DNA from: Byssothecium circinans
Lineage: Eukaryota > Ascomycota > Dothideomycetes > Pleosporales > Massarinaceae
Direction of reading: 5' to 3'
NCBI GenBank assembly: GCA_010015675.1
Contig: ML976981.1
Location: 1,286,051 to 1,350,050, forward strand
Length of the DNA stretch: 64,000 nt
The notes under the pieces are model-generated. The model did not search any database, was not told the origin of the DNA, and saw only the letters and a program-made list of their open reading frames with translations. Both the position numbers and the translations under genes were made by a program. Shown one piece after another: positions 36,321-47,398 of the stretch (its first letter is position 1; each line of letters starts with the position of its first letter).

Positions 36321-37400
36321 AGTGCTGCGAAGTAGGTTCTATCAAGTCAAATTGTCAGCTCTCGTCCTCTTGCTGTCAGTGTTCCAGAGTCGAGGTCCGG
36401 GCAGGCAAGCAGAGTCGATCATCGTCTTCAATTCGATGTCGGGGGAGAAAAAGGTAAGGCCGCAGCAGGCACGGGGATTTTGAGGGCTTGTGGGTGACTT
36501 ACTTCTTAATAATCGCTTCGCCGGAGTATTCGCGGTAGTCCAATTGCTGTGTGACGACTGAGGGCCTGGGAAAGCCGTAGAAGACCTGTTTGGCTGGGCC
36601 TTGTGGGCCTTGAAGGGCCCTCGCAGCAGTTGAAGCCGTCGGATGGGGCGTGTCGGGCTCCCAGTTACCCTGGAAAGACGGTCGGAGCGTTTGACGAAAA
36701 GTCCAAGCCCCGCGAAGATCGACAGGTCGAGGCAGTCGTTGGAAGCTCGCGAGATTTCACGCTGAGCTGGGGTAGAGGGCAAGAAGGACGGATAGGCAGA
36801 AACAAGACGGCAGAGCAATTGGCAGGGCAGGGCAGGGCAAAGCGCAGAGGAAGTTGTTTACCTACTCTTTAGACAGTGCTGTAGAAGCTTGACTTTGCGA
36901 TTGCTTGCGATGTTCTGAATAGAGGCGGAGAGGTCGTGAGGTTGAGACGGAGAGGAGGCAGGTAGAGAGGAAAATGGGAGGGCGTCAAATGTTGTGCTGG
37001 ACGAGCGCGTCTTGGCACGTAGGTGAAGGTGAGAGCAGCAACAACTGTCGACATAAGCGGGCCCGTGCCCAATACATCTTGAGACTGTTGCCTCGATATC
37101 AAAGGCGGAAAGTCTTTCTAAACTTTGGCTGAAGGGACATTAGATTGCCTTCGAAGCCCCATGGCCTCGAAGCCCCTCCCGCGTTCTCTCCGGCCTTTTC
37201 AGAGTACCTTGGTGTCTATTGCTGATGCCGGATGCTGAATATACGCCTCCGAGCGAGGTATTTGCGATTTTAGTCTCTCCCATCACTGAATGGCTAAGCA
37301 GAGATTGTCGATCGTTGGCTGACCTCCTAGTGTCCAGGCTCTTCCAACAGATATTCCTTTTCTTCCAACACGCACCTCGCCCACCGAGACATCCTCCTCC
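36321..37400. other. Intergenic, no convincing gene
   Basis: A 158-codon minus frame (36342-36818) lacks protein-like pattern. Otherwise short frames only. Probably promoter of the BTB gene and 3' flank of the PARP-like gene. Confidence 0.45.
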
Positions 37401-38330
37401 TCAAACAGCCCCCGTCCTCAACGCACTCATCGCACTAGCCATAGCCGGTACAACATGCTGACTAGGCGGCGCATGCGCACTCCCCGGAAACATAAACACA
37501 TACCTCACCATAACCTTAGCCGGATCATGCAGCACATGAACCCCCTTCGCTACACTGTTTCCATCGCCCACAACCTCACATCCGAGCACCATCCTCATCC
37601 CGTTCAGCCCGCTGTTGGTCCAGCTCACTGCCGTCGCTGAGTACGAAAAGCTAAAGGACGGTTCTTCAGCCAGGTAGATACCGTTTCCGTGAACTGCGCC
37701 GGTGCGTTGGAGGGAGGTTCCTGAGTATTCACGCAGACCGGACGCGAGGATTGAGGGCAGACGGTCGAGAGAAGTGCCATGGAAGAGAACAGTTGTTTTT
37801 GGGTTTGGGTACTTGGAGTAGCTGGACAGGCTGCTTGAATATTTCATCTCAAGATCGGGAGACGCAGAGGCGAGGATAAATTGGTGGGTTCCCGTTGGCA
37901 GGGAAGGGATCTTCAGGATACCCGTTGCGGTGGTGAGGAAACCGCGGAAGTGTGTGAGGGCCCAGACGATTAGACGCTCAGCATCTCGGTGGAAAGATGC
38001 CAGATGGCGAGCAAGGTTTGCCACTGGTCTCAGAGTACTCAAATGAGGGAGTGTGTCGAGGATGCCTTGGACCCACACCGCATTGGTGATAGGGCACCCG
38101 GGGAGGAGCTCCATTTTCCCACATCTTGCAGCTGCGTAGACTGTGGTCAAAATCAGGTCGACGGCAAAGGTATCGATGCGAAGTTCTGGAAAGCGTACAT
38201 CCAGGGGAAGCATATCCCAGGTGCGTTTGCACGAGACCATGTCACAGGGGAGGGAACGCCGTAGCCTGATACCATTTGCGTGATGTATTCGGCCGCAGAC
38301 TGCGCAGGATTCTGTAAGGTCGATAATCAT
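37401..38330 (-). CDS. PARP-like mono-ADP-ribosyltransferase (PARP6/8 type)
   Basis: The frame from ATG 38330 gives 309 residues. The N-terminal block C-A-V-C-G...LPCDMVSC, then VDLILTTVYAAA, resembles the Cys-containing region that precedes the catalytic domain in PARP6/8-like proteins. The catalytic part shows the NAD-binding His in VLFHGTSLDRLPSILASGL and the Tyr in GNGIYLAEEPSFSFSYS; the third triad strand is VMVRYVFMFP. The family transfers ADP-ribose from NAD+ to proteins. The in-frame sequence upstream stays open to about 38555 and reads RLHAFIKKM just before the ATG, which looks coding, yet no in-frame ATG exists there. The true start may lie in an upstream exon, or this may be the end of a longer gene. 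Confidence 0.7.
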   Translation of the reverse strand: MIIDLTESCAVCGRIHHANGIRLRRSLPCDMVSCKRTWDMLPLDVRFPELRIDTFAVDLILTTVYAAARCGKMELLPGCPITNAVWVQGILDTLPHLSTLRPVANLARHLASFHRDAERLIVWALTHFRGFLTTATGILKIPSLPTGTHQFILASASPDLEMKYSSSLSSYSKYPNPKTTVLFHGTSLDRLPSILASGLREYSGTSLQRTGAVHGNGIYLAEEPSFSFSYSATAVSWTNSGLNGMRMVLGCEVVGDGNSVAKGVHVLHDPAKVMVRYVFMFPGSAHAPPSQHVVPAMASAMSALRTGAV

Positions 38331-38591
38331 CTTCTTGATAAAGGCGTGGAGCCGGGTAATCTTTGGTCTCACATGGTTTAGGTTGCGATGGAGTATTCGG
38401 CTCACTAAACGCGCGGAGGTGGTCAGTGGAGGACTTCGAGTCCGTGAAAGAGGAATCGAAAGAGAAATAGCAAGCGGGGTATTTGTATAAGCAGTGAGTA
38501 CACGGGCGGAAGCCTGCCGAAATTCGAAGCTAAATCGGGAAAGGGGCGGGGATCAAAGTCACAAGACTGGAGGAATACGTACTAGATCTAG

Positions 38592-41500
38592 TTAGTGAAG
38601 CGCTTGCACCAGGGCATATATCAGTATGTGTAACCCAAAACCTTGCAATCCTAGGCGATTACAATCACAAGACGAGCCAAGCTCCACGCCTAACAGCAGG
38701 AAGGAGACGCACCTTGACCAAACCAACAAGTTCCCTTTGCCGATACAATAAGCATCTGCCGGCCCCTTGGAATCCGGAAAGCACACCCAAGGCGTATGCT
38801 CGCTATTCCAATCATGCACATCCGTATCTAGATGCAGACAAAAAGCTGTCGGAATATCATCCGAGTAATCCAAGAACAGACGTACGAGTAAAGCCTTCGC
38901 ATCACCGATACCTAGTCCACTCCTCTGCAACTCTGTATACCCAGCCAACGAAAAGCTCATCTCCACTTCATTCTCCCCCAATTTTTCCACTGCCCCTGCT
39001 ACCTCAACGTCCAGTTCCTCAATCTCTTCATCCAGCGGACTGATGTCTTCGATGCCTAATTTCTCCAGAAGTATCTTTGTACCCTCTGGATCCTTGGCTC
39101 TCAGAGCACGTTTCAGACGATGTAAACGCTCCGCTTCGTTGAGGATATTCTGTCCTTCGGCGGCCCAGTAGAGAGCCGCTTGGTCGAGTTTCCAGTCTGG
39201 GATGGTGATGTCGTGGATAGAGAGATTGAAAAGTCTGGCGAGGGCTTTGATGGCGACTTCGTTGGTGCTAATAAGGTGGTTGTCTTGGAGAAACCCGGCG
39301 ATCATTACTTCTAAGACGACGGTGGGTATTGGTGATGTTTCAAATGGCATCTTCGGCACACTCTCTGAGCTTGAAGGATGAGGCATCCCTTCCGCGTCAT
39401 TCGTCGGAGTATTGGTGCTAGTAACACCATACCTACCGTCCCAAATCTGCTCACAAGCATCAAGTCCCTCTGACGTAGAGGCACGAAGCGCCTTAACACA
39501 AGAGGCAACCACCTTAGCATTCAATCCCTCACTCTCCAACTGCCCCACCACTTTCTGCATCAGCCGTTCCACCGGCCTATCCACCATCTTCGTCAAATCC
39601 TCCAATATCCCGATCAAATAATCCACCCACGTCCCCTCCCCGCCCTTGAAAATAAACTTCAGAGCAGTAGTTATCGAGGGGTGGCTGACGGATGTGTTTT
39701 CCAGTCTTTCAAGCGTAGGCAGGAAGATAGATAGTCTCTGTATCCAGCGATGAGAACGCTCCTGTAGCAAGAACGGGAGCGGCAACAAAGCCATCGTTTC
39801 CACAATATCCGCAAAGGCAGCGTAAACATCTCGCACGATCTGCAGCCATTGGCGCACCCTGAAATGGTCGAAGATATATTCTAACATCGTCGTTGGAGGT
39901 GATGCCTCCATCATAACGAACAAGACAAATCTCCAACATTCCACCAAACCAGCATCGTCGATCCCGGTAGTCAAGAGGCGTAAAAAGCCGATACAACTCG
40001 CTTCCTGACTGCTTTGTTTGTTGCCCTCTTGCCCGTCGCTTTGGACGTTGTAGAAGTCGATGTTTGAGAGGAGGCATGTTGTTGTTTCTTGGGGGAGGAT
40101 GGTGATAGTGTGGAGGCAGTTGAGGAGCCGATTGTGATCTAGACGGGGGCTATTGATTCGCGATACGAGGATCGCTAGTTTTCTCTTCTCGTTGTTGATG
40201 TCTTGGTCCGTTTTTGTATGGCTCCATATCTCGACCATCGCGCCCACTAAATTCTCCTGCTCTTCTTTTACCGTGGGGCTCTTCTCAATCAATCGGCTAA
40301 TACACCAAGCCTCAATCGACTCCCGAGCTCGATTACTACTAAACACTTCCTCATACATGGTCTCATACCCGATTGCAGCGTAAATCTCCAGAACCGTTCT
40401 CAGCACCTCAATGGACGGAAGTGCCTCAAGCAACGCTCTAACCTTCCCATCGATCCGAGCAAAGCATTTCCCCGAGCTCTTCACAGTCCCACAAAACGTA
40501 TAAAACTCCATGATCAAATGACTCCACTCCGCCCCCGCCTCAATATGCGTCCGAATCGCCAGCTGACACTGGCTTATACACCGCTCAATTCCTTCTATTA
40601 ACCACGGCATCAAAAGGACTTTACTTAGAGCTTCGCCGCTCTTATATTCCAAAGCGCAAATCACATGTTGCAGAGAAAGTATATGCCGTCCTGCGATGCA
40701 CTCCCGATTTGTGAATATCTCAAGCACGGCGTTGTGTACATGCCATTTCGGAGTGTCTTCGATCATGCTCGTGGCTTCAACGAGTTGCAGAGCATCGAGG
40801 GTAATTGGGCGTTTTAGAGTGAGTTCGGTGAAGAGCTTGAACGGTCCGCTTTGCTCTCCAGAGGTCGGACGTGATGAGTTTTCCAGTGCGGTGAGGAGGC
40901 AATTGAGGAGCTCCGCTAGTGTGTCTTTAGTTGTAGAACCACGAGGGAGTTCGAATAGTAGGCTTCGGAAACTGACGATGTGTTTCGCAGAACCGTACTG
41001 TTCTAATAATCCCTCTCTTAACGTGCCTTTCCCTCCGCTAGCAAAGTCCGGACCCTCGAGTGCAAGCACGTCGTACAGGATAGCTTTCTGTTCCAGCGGG
41101 AGATCGTTGAAGAGTCGGAGTCGTTTATCATCTGGTGTCCAGCGTGCCCATATCCGCCAAAGAGGAATCTGGCTATCAAGGAATTGCTCTGGTGTCAATC
41201 CCTTCAATTTCCCCCTTGGATCCTCTAGGCACAAGCTCTTCATCGACGCCACAGTCTCCTTCGCAGAGACCCAATCACACCGTAACCGCATGCCCTCAAT
41301 CTGCATCCTGAAGTCCCTCGACGCTCTCCGCACAAGCAGCGCAAAGTCAGGAAGCCCATCCATATTCTGGACTTCACTAGATCTCAACATCGCACAAACA
41401 CCTTCCAGCAACCTCGCCGCAGCACCATTCCCAACTTCCACATAGTTCAGTAGACCCCTTGCCCACCTTCCTTCCAAATCACTAACAGCATCTCTACAGC

Positions 41501-41954
41501 ACGCATTCGCCGCAATCAACCCCTCAAGAAACCTATCCAACCCCTTAAAGCTCGCATTCGCCACCTGCACCTCGCTATTAATCAGTGCCCGAACCGCAGC
41601 GGGCGACATAGCATGCCCACAAGCCGCGATCGCTACCTCCCTCTTCCCCTTTTTCTTTTCGTTCGCGTCAATCAACGCTGCAAGTTTCACATCGACCTCT
41701 CCCTGCGATAGTTTCCCCTTTCTTTTGAGATAGTAGTCCGTATGCCTGCGCAGAAAAGGGTAGGGGAATAATGGATCCGAGGGTTTGTAGTGACCGGCTG
41801 TGAAGGCGACTTGTTCGTGCCATTCTTCACTGGGCTTTGACTTTGTAAAAAGCGTCTTTTTGGACCAGAAGGGGAGGTGGTGGGAGGGGCGCGGTGTGCT
41901 GGTGGGGGTGGTGTCGTGGATGGATAGGGAGAGGGGGGCGAGGCGGGTTGCCAT
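38592..41954 (-). CDS. Very large fungal protein of unknown function (about 1120 aa)
   Basis: A nearly gap-free frame of 1120 residues from ATG 41954. The composition is soluble and strongly helical with no membrane segment. An N-terminal basic stretch is followed by long alpha-solenoid-like sequence (for example LEGVCAMLRSSEVQNMDGLP). A more compact block lies near the end (VEMSFSLAGYTELQRSGLGI, FCLHLDTDVHDW). I know similar long hypothetical proteins in filamentous ascomycetes but no function. The 3' end is uncertain: a GTGCGT donor at 38712 with a CTAG acceptor at 38651 would remove 62 bp and give an alternative tail (R-I-A-R-F-W-V-T-H) ending at 38530. The gene lies close upstream of the PARP-like gene on the same strand. 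Confidence 0.75.
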   Translation of the reverse strand: MATRLAPLSLSIHDTTPTSTPRPSHHLPFWSKKTLFTKSKPSEEWHEQVAFTAGHYKPSDPLFPYPFLRRHTDYYLKRKGKLSQGEVDVKLAALIDANEKKKGKREVAIAACGHAMSPAAVRALINSEVQVANASFKGLDRFLEGLIAANACCRDAVSDLEGRWARGLLNYVEVGNGAAARLLEGVCAMLRSSEVQNMDGLPDFALLVRRASRDFRMQIEGMRLRCDWVSAKETVASMKSLCLEDPRGKLKGLTPEQFLDSQIPLWRIWARWTPDDKRLRLFNDLPLEQKAILYDVLALEGPDFASGGKGTLREGLLEQYGSAKHIVSFRSLLFELPRGSTTKDTLAELLNCLLTALENSSRPTSGEQSGPFKLFTELTLKRPITLDALQLVEATSMIEDTPKWHVHNAVLEIFTNRECIAGRHILSLQHVICALEYKSGEALSKVLLMPWLIEGIERCISQCQLAIRTHIEAGAEWSHLIMEFYTFCGTVKSSGKCFARIDGKVRALLEALPSIEVLRTVLEIYAAIGYETMYEEVFSSNRARESIEAWCISRLIEKSPTVKEEQENLVGAMVEIWSHTKTDQDINNEKRKLAILVSRINSPRLDHNRLLNCLHTITILPQETTTCLLSNIDFYNVQSDGQEGNKQSSQEASCIGFLRLLTTGIDDAGLVECWRFVLFVMMEASPPTTMLEYIFDHFRVRQWLQIVRDVYAAFADIVETMALLPLPFLLQERSHRWIQRLSIFLPTLERLENTSVSHPSITTALKFIFKGGEGTWVDYLIGILEDLTKMVDRPVERLMQKVVGQLESEGLNAKVVASCVKALRASTSEGLDACEQIWDGRYGVTSTNTPTNDAEGMPHPSSSESVPKMPFETSPIPTVVLEVMIAGFLQDNHLISTNEVAIKALARLFNLSIHDITIPDWKLDQAALYWAAEGQNILNEAERLHRLKRALRAKDPEGTKILLEKLGIEDISPLDEEIEELDVEVAGAVEKLGENEVEMSFSLAGYTELQRSGLGIGDAKALLVRLFLDYSDDIPTAFCLHLDTDVHDWNSEHTPWVCFPDSKGPADAYCIGKGNLLVWSRCVSFLLLGVELGSSCDCNRLGLQGFGLHILIYALVQALH

Positions 41955-42924
41955 TTGCTGACTGTATGGAAGAGGTTCTGAAGGATAGGTGGTATATCAG
42001 CGGTTTGGGTATTGGGGTTGTTGTGGGGAAATGGATGGTGGTTGGTTCGACGTACCGCGCGGACTTGTGGACGGTGGGGAAAGGGAGGAGTTGGTAGGTC
42101 GTGCGGGCTCCCGTCCAGAAGTTAGATGCTCACTGTAGTTAAGAAAGAAAGAGGTGGTTAGAAGGACTCAAGAAAGCACTTCCAACCTCGATAATTGCAA
42201 CAATTAAGGAATATGATAATGGATATGGCCGAAGAACTGCGTGTAAACCGGATATCAACGACCAGAAGAAAAGCGCACAAGGAGGAGTGAAAGTGACAAG
42301 AGTAGAAGAACCATGAAAGGATCAGATAGCATACATCTCACTCACGATCACTAGCAAGTGTGCCAATTGCTAGTCTACCCATGTTCCACACGTAGGATGA
42401 CAGCTGCTCGTATCAGGCATGCAAGAGGCGGTGCAAGGCGCATACGGGCATTCCACGCTCACCGGTAACCCGAAACAATGTCTCATCCAAGCTGGACTTA
42501 AACTAAGTAGGCGGATGTTACAACTTGCCAGAAATGGTTAACCTTGCTGCACATGTTGGAGGTATGGAGAAGGCCTCGAGTTCGCCGTGCGACGAGGCTG
42601 ACAGAATGCCTTGCTGCTTGCAAAGCAAGTATTAGTTACCAGCAGCCACCCGTAGGTGGCTGTAGAAGTGTTGCTGGAATGTTCTCGATTCGGCCCCGTT
42701 CCCTGACCTTTCGGCACTTCAGTACGGCCAAAGTTGAGGCTTGAGGCAAATTATCGTCCTCACTACCCGCCAATTGTGTATAGAAACCAAAACCAAAAAA
42801 CCTGTGCCCGCGTATAGGCGTGGAATGAAAGCAGTGGTATTCGCACGCATACGCGCATCGTCATATCGCCAAAACACCATTTCCTTGCGTGCCTACCATA
42901 TCCCCCAATACGTCTCACCACTTC
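41955..42924. other. Intergenic, no gene seen
   Basis: About 970 bp between the start of the large minus-strand gene and the stop of the CaaX-box gene. Only short frames are present. Confidence 0.5.
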
Positions 42925-44354
42925 TTACATGACAATGCACTTGTCAGCATCTGCCGCCGCACCGCGGTTCTGGCGCAGGAAGGTAGCAGCTTGCTTGATG
43001 AAATCGCCCGTCTTGTGAGAACAGACGCGGTTAGCTTTAGCATCGCGCACAGCCTCGCCGATCGAGAAGTCGTAGTTCTGTCCGGTGTGCGAATCTTTAG
43101 CGGGGCATCGCAGGCCATCGATTGCCTTTTGTTCTAGCTCGGGTACTAAAAGACGGTTAGAAAGCTATTTTAGGATTCGGGATGTTTGTACTTACACGTG
43201 GCGATATATGCCATGAACACATCGATGGCGTGTCGGCTTGGTAGCTGATCTCGGCTGTCGTCATCAAGGAGAACCCTGCTCAACTTCTCCATCTCAGTGA
43301 TGGTATCTGGACGCACACCCTTGGACATCTCGTCCTGCTTGACTTGTAGAGCAACCAGTGACTTGCCCTCAGGGTGTACCAATATACCGCGGATGTCTTT
43401 GGGCGTGAACATCTGTCGGCTGAGAGGGTTGCGCATCACACCACCATTTACAGTGATAGCTTGAACAAGTTCAGTCATTGCCCACGCGTAGTTGTCTTCC
43501 GTAACGTAGAAGTCTTCCCGCGGAATGTCTTTGATCAGGTCTCCAAGCATCGTCTCATCATTGGCGTAGGCCTTCTCTAAATTCTCATGCACAACGTGCA
43601 TCAGGCCCAGTTCCGCGTGGATTTTGAGATTGTCAGGCAGTGCGGCTTCAAGGGCTTGCATTCGCTTGACGAGTGCTTCTCGGACTGTGTCATCGTCGAC
43701 CGCTGAAGTCTTTCCGTGTGGCTCTCGCATCCATTTCATGGCATCTTCTAGGTCAGCTATGACGAGTGCTGTCGCCTTTTCCAGCTTGTTGGCCTGAATG
43801 GTCCGCGCAACCCCTCGAACACCGCCAGGTGGTCCAGTACGTGAGGCAGTTGCTTTGCGACCATCGACAATGGCTTGAATCCTGGCGGTATTCTGCGATT
43901 GGGGGACGCCATTCTTCTTCTGCAGGTTCGATAGATGCTTGATATTTGCTAGGATGTTGCCCGCTCGAGTTCGTAGTGATGAGTAGCCCCGAGTCAGATC
44001 CTTCCTAGCGGCATCCAAGTCGCTATCGGTCTTGGGTGGCGGTTGATACGGCTTTTTGTGGGTGTTCGGTATCGGCTTGGGGGAGTTGGAGAATCGCCGT
44101 GTTCGTGTAGTCTGCCTTGCAGGCGGTTCCGGTTCCTTTTCCACAACTTGCGCTAACCTCAAAACATCCGCATCTCGAGGATCATGCTTCTTCAACTCAA
44201 CAATACCGTCCTTGGCCGCATCGAGCCAGCTCACGGCAATGTAATGCTCAACAAGCACCTTGCGCGCAGCGATAGCGGGAGGGTGTCGCTCGATTTGCTC
44301 CAGAAGTTCTGAGACAAGGACCATGTCGGGCTCTCCCGAGCCTGAAGTCGCCAT
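42925..44354 (-). CDS. Conserved fungal protein ending in a CaaX box
   Basis: Two exons, 44354-43196 and 43145-42925 (50-bp intron, phase 1), total 459 residues. The chosen start is ATG 44354 (MATSGSGEPDMVLVSELLEQ), because the frame upstream of it is not protein-like. The N-terminal half has helices (HPPAIAARKVLVEHYIAVSW, AARKDLTRGYSSLRTRAGNI) and a Pro/Lys linker. The C-terminal half includes ELGLMHVVHENLEKAYANDE and a Cys-containing tail. The last four residues are Cys-Ile-Val-Met, a good farnesylation (CaaX) signal that appears only after splicing. I do not recognise a named family. Membrane attachment through a farnesyl group is predicted. Confidence 0.75.
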
Positions 44355-44943
44355 GTTGGAACTGTGGGGGGACCCGGGAAGGTTGCTGTGCAGAGATTGT
44401 CCGTATAGACTTGCTTTTACAAACAGTCCCCGGTGTTGAGGCAGATCAAAGCAAACTATACCTGGAATGGCCGAAAAGTTGAGTTGAGGTTGCAATTTCG
44501 TGAACGCGTTGAAGTGGTGTTGGTTGTAAATGTTACAAGGTTCCAAGGTTCCGCAAGGTGTAGGCGTGGTTATTAAGGCGAGGTACTTGAGAAGAAAGGT
44601 AGCGCTGTGTTGGTGGATGGATTTTCGCAGGCTCAGGCACTCTCGTGAGGTCACCGGTGAACCGTGGGGAGAAATACTAGGTAGCCTAAAAATGGCACTA
44701 GCCGAACCAAGCTAATCGCTCGCCCAACCCTGCAATCACAGCCACAGGAGTGAATTGGCCGCAGAGTCATTGGTCTCAGCCGATGCGAGGTGCATGATGG
44801 TGCTTCTTGTCGCTTCTGATATAAAAGGCGCCGCGATCGATGCGAAGCGGCCGCTCAAGATCCAGTTCTTGCTCAATAGTCCTTGAAGCGTCCATCGCTA
44901 GCTGGACTGCCCTCTCTTTCCCCATTCTCACTCTCGCCCTGCA
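44355..44943. other. Intergenic, no gene seen
   Basis: About 590 bp upstream of the CaaX gene and downstream of the DUF3431-like gene. Nothing recognised. Confidence 0.45.
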
Positions 44944-45609
44944 TTAAATCTTCCCACAGCACAACTTCTTCACCGTGGTCATAACGTCGCCCCGACTCAG
45001 AACTTCCGTCCAAACTTCCTGCATAGCGCTCTCCCTCTCATACTCAATCCTCGGCGTCGTCTCGAAAGCCTCCCGGCCAGTTCGACACTTCAACGCGCTC
45101 CCACAGTGCAGTTTTGCGTATGCATTAACCTCCAATTCCGCCAGGTCCAAGCTCTTTGACTTTTTGTTTTGATCGGGAAAGTTGGGTTTCCATTCGCGAA
45201 TGAGCCTGGTGCGCTTGGGATGGACAAAGGCGATCGAGGGTGTGGCGATTGAGGGGGTGAGGAGGTAAGTGAGATACGGTATCATCTGTGGATGTAGTAA
45301 AGGTGCAGAGCCTTGTTGCTTCGAGAGGGTATTGGAGGAGTCGGCCGTATATATCACGCTTTGCCAGTCGGCGAGGTTTTCTTGGACCCAGGTCGTGTTT
45401 TCAAGTGACAGTCTTCCTAGGATAACGACTCGGTCTGATGTAGTATAGGCTTCGAGCGGTGGGTTATGAAACTCCTCGCCTTTCAGATCAAACGGAACCT
45501 GCTCTGGTACCTGTATTCTCCATCCACTGGCGAAAGCAATTGTTACAAGTAAAAGGAGCGTTGTCCACACCACTAGAGAGCCCATCCCGAATGGTATACG
45601 CGGAAACAT
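44944..45609 (-). CDS. DUF3431-like type II membrane/secreted protein
   Basis: A single exon of 221 residues. Residues 8-30 form one hydrophobic segment after a short N-terminus (GSLVVWTTLLLLVTIAFASG), a signal anchor or signal peptide. The luminal part matches the DUF3431 pattern: a strand VVILGRL, then N-T-T-W-V-Q-E-N-L-ADWQSVIYTAD, followed by MIPYLTYLL and SIAFVHPKR. Members are often glycosyltransferase-like and Golgi- or surface-located, but no activity is proven. Cys residues near the end (LHCGSALKC and KLCCGKI) could form disulfides. The protein is somewhat shorter than usual for the family. Assignment is moderate. Confidence 0.6.
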   Translation of the reverse strand: MFPRIPFGMGSLVVWTTLLLLVTIAFASGWRIQVPEQVPFDLKGEEFHNPPLEAYTTSDRVVILGRLSLENTTWVQENLADWQSVIYTADSSNTLSKQQGSAPLLHPQMIPYLTYLLTPSIATPSIAFVHPKRTRLIREWKPNFPDQNKKSKSLDLAELEVNAYAKLHCGSALKCRTGREAFETTPRIEYERESAMQEVWTEVLSRGDVMTTVKKLCCGKI

Positions 45610-46279
45610 TTCTTCGCTCCTTTGCCGATAACTATCGCGAAAGTATGAAGAACATCAACGCCAGACACGCCGTAGGTAGCGGCGTTCGTCCATCTTATAA
45701 ATACGCCTCGTCTCATTTCCCCTCGGGCCCGTCGCGCACTTTCACACTCAGCTCACCGTATTTATTCCCCGACCGGCGGCTCTAGCACGCATATAGCATC
45801 GCTCCCTCGCCAAACGCGAAACCCTGGCCTTGTCTGCCCGCACAGCAAGACGAAAGGGGCTAAACCTTACAACAATCCAATGATAGCACGGGCCTTGATG
45901 CGATTAGTGGGCGGTGTACGGCTCTAAATTTGGCCCGGGAATTGTCTTTGTTTAGACACAGTTGCGTTTATGATGCGAGGATGTAGTGAAGGTTGTGTGA
46001 CAAGAGGAACCGTGGAAAGGAGCGCGTGAAGTTCAGCGAGAGTGGTTATCGCACATAATATCCGTGGGGCTTAGTGCGTGTTGTGGGACGCAGGCCCCTG
46101 CATCAACATGTGGGACTGCATGAGACGAACGGTAGAAGGGTTCAAGACTTCATGCAGATGCAAATTCACTCTCACAACAATTAAGTGCTCCTACAACGTA
46201 CAAGAGCTTCTACGTATCCTACAAACATCTATACAACCTTCTAAGGTATATTTGCACTCCGCTTCTAAGACCCACTCAT
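45610..46279. other. Intergenic, no gene seen
   Basis: About 670 bp between two minus-strand genes. Only short frames; probably the promoter of the DUF3431-like gene. Confidence 0.45.
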
Positions 46280-47398
46280 CTACCTCCAAAACAAATCTGC
46301 ATACTCGCCCAGCACACCCTCCTTCCCGCCATCAAACATCTCACTCAATCCATCGAGTGACAAGAATGCCTCTGCAAACTTCAACCCCTTCCTCCGTTCC
46401 CGCTCAATCACATCCCAATTCCACTCCTCAACGTCCGTCTCTTCCGGCTTCATAGCCTCACCGTCCGCATTCCCGTTCAGCATCTCACCCCCTTCCCCTT
46501 GATATATCCACCCCTCCGGCTTCTCAGGAACCATACCCCCATCCACCAGGCATTTCTCCGCCGGAATAGTAATCCTCCCCTTCTTAATAACATACTTCGC
46601 AATCGCAGTCGCATAAACCGCCTTCTCCAGCTCCTCCTTGCTCCTCTCTTTGCTCGCCCTCTTCTTCCCGTTCCGCCACGGCTGCAGGCTAAAAGAAGAG
46701 TTTTGGCCATACCCCGGCTTAACAATCCACGTAACCAGATAAAACCACTTGCGATCCCACGTCAACAGCCTCGTCCACATCTCAAACTTTTTATACGGCA
46801 GAATCTCCCTCTTAAACTGACAGCTCACGCCTCCTAAGGCTATCATATGTCTTCCATTCGTGCCCTCGCTGGCCCCGGGCCACACGATACCCAAGCTGCC
46901 GAAGAGTTTGCCTATGGGACCGCGCTTCGCTTGCCGTTCGAGGTGGCGTTGTCGCTCAGAGTTGAGGATCGCAGTACGCATTATGGCGGTGAAGAGGTGT
47001 GTGCGAGAGATGTCCATGTCTGAGAAGTAGGTGCTGTTGGACTTGTGCAGGTTGTAATCCATTTCGGTGATGGGTGTGTGCGTGGAGGTTATGACAGGTT
47101 GGAAAAGCGCGGAGGGTGGGAAAGGCTGCGGTTGCCGATGCAGGTGGTATGTAAAGGCGGAGAAGAAGCGGAACTGTGTTCGGACGTGTCAGTATGTGCT
47201 CTTGTACCATACTCCAGAGTGTGTCTCGGGATCAGAACTTACATGCCACACAAAAGGGAGATTCTTGAGGTTTCCCAGCGCGAATAGAATGGCAAGTATC
47301 TTCCAAACTCTGCCTGGCTTTCTCACGCCCAAAATATCAAGCCATCGCGCAAAAATTTCGCGGACAGTGTCCACCAATATGCTCCTTGCGAGCGTCAT
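46280..47398 (-). CDS. THEM6-like thioesterase-superfamily protein
   Basis: Two exons, 47398-47243 and 47173-46280 (69-bp intron, phase 0), total 349 residues. The N-terminus has one hydrophobic segment (VWKILAILFALGNLKNLPFV). After the junction comes FRFFSAFTYHL, then the hotdog-fold signature of the fungal THEM6 family: T-x-M-D-Y-N-L-H-K-S-N-S-T-Y-F-S-D-M-D, and further on FKREILPYKKFEMWTRLLTW and KWFYLVTWIV. The C-terminal 130 residues include a charged region. THEM6-like proteins are membrane-associated relatives of acyl-CoA thioesterases; the substrate is unknown. Confidence 0.8.

Noticed and set aside
36342..36818. 158-codon minus-strand frame
   Set aside because: No protein-like pattern of hydrophobic and polar residues; reads like translated non-coding sequence next to a minisatellite.
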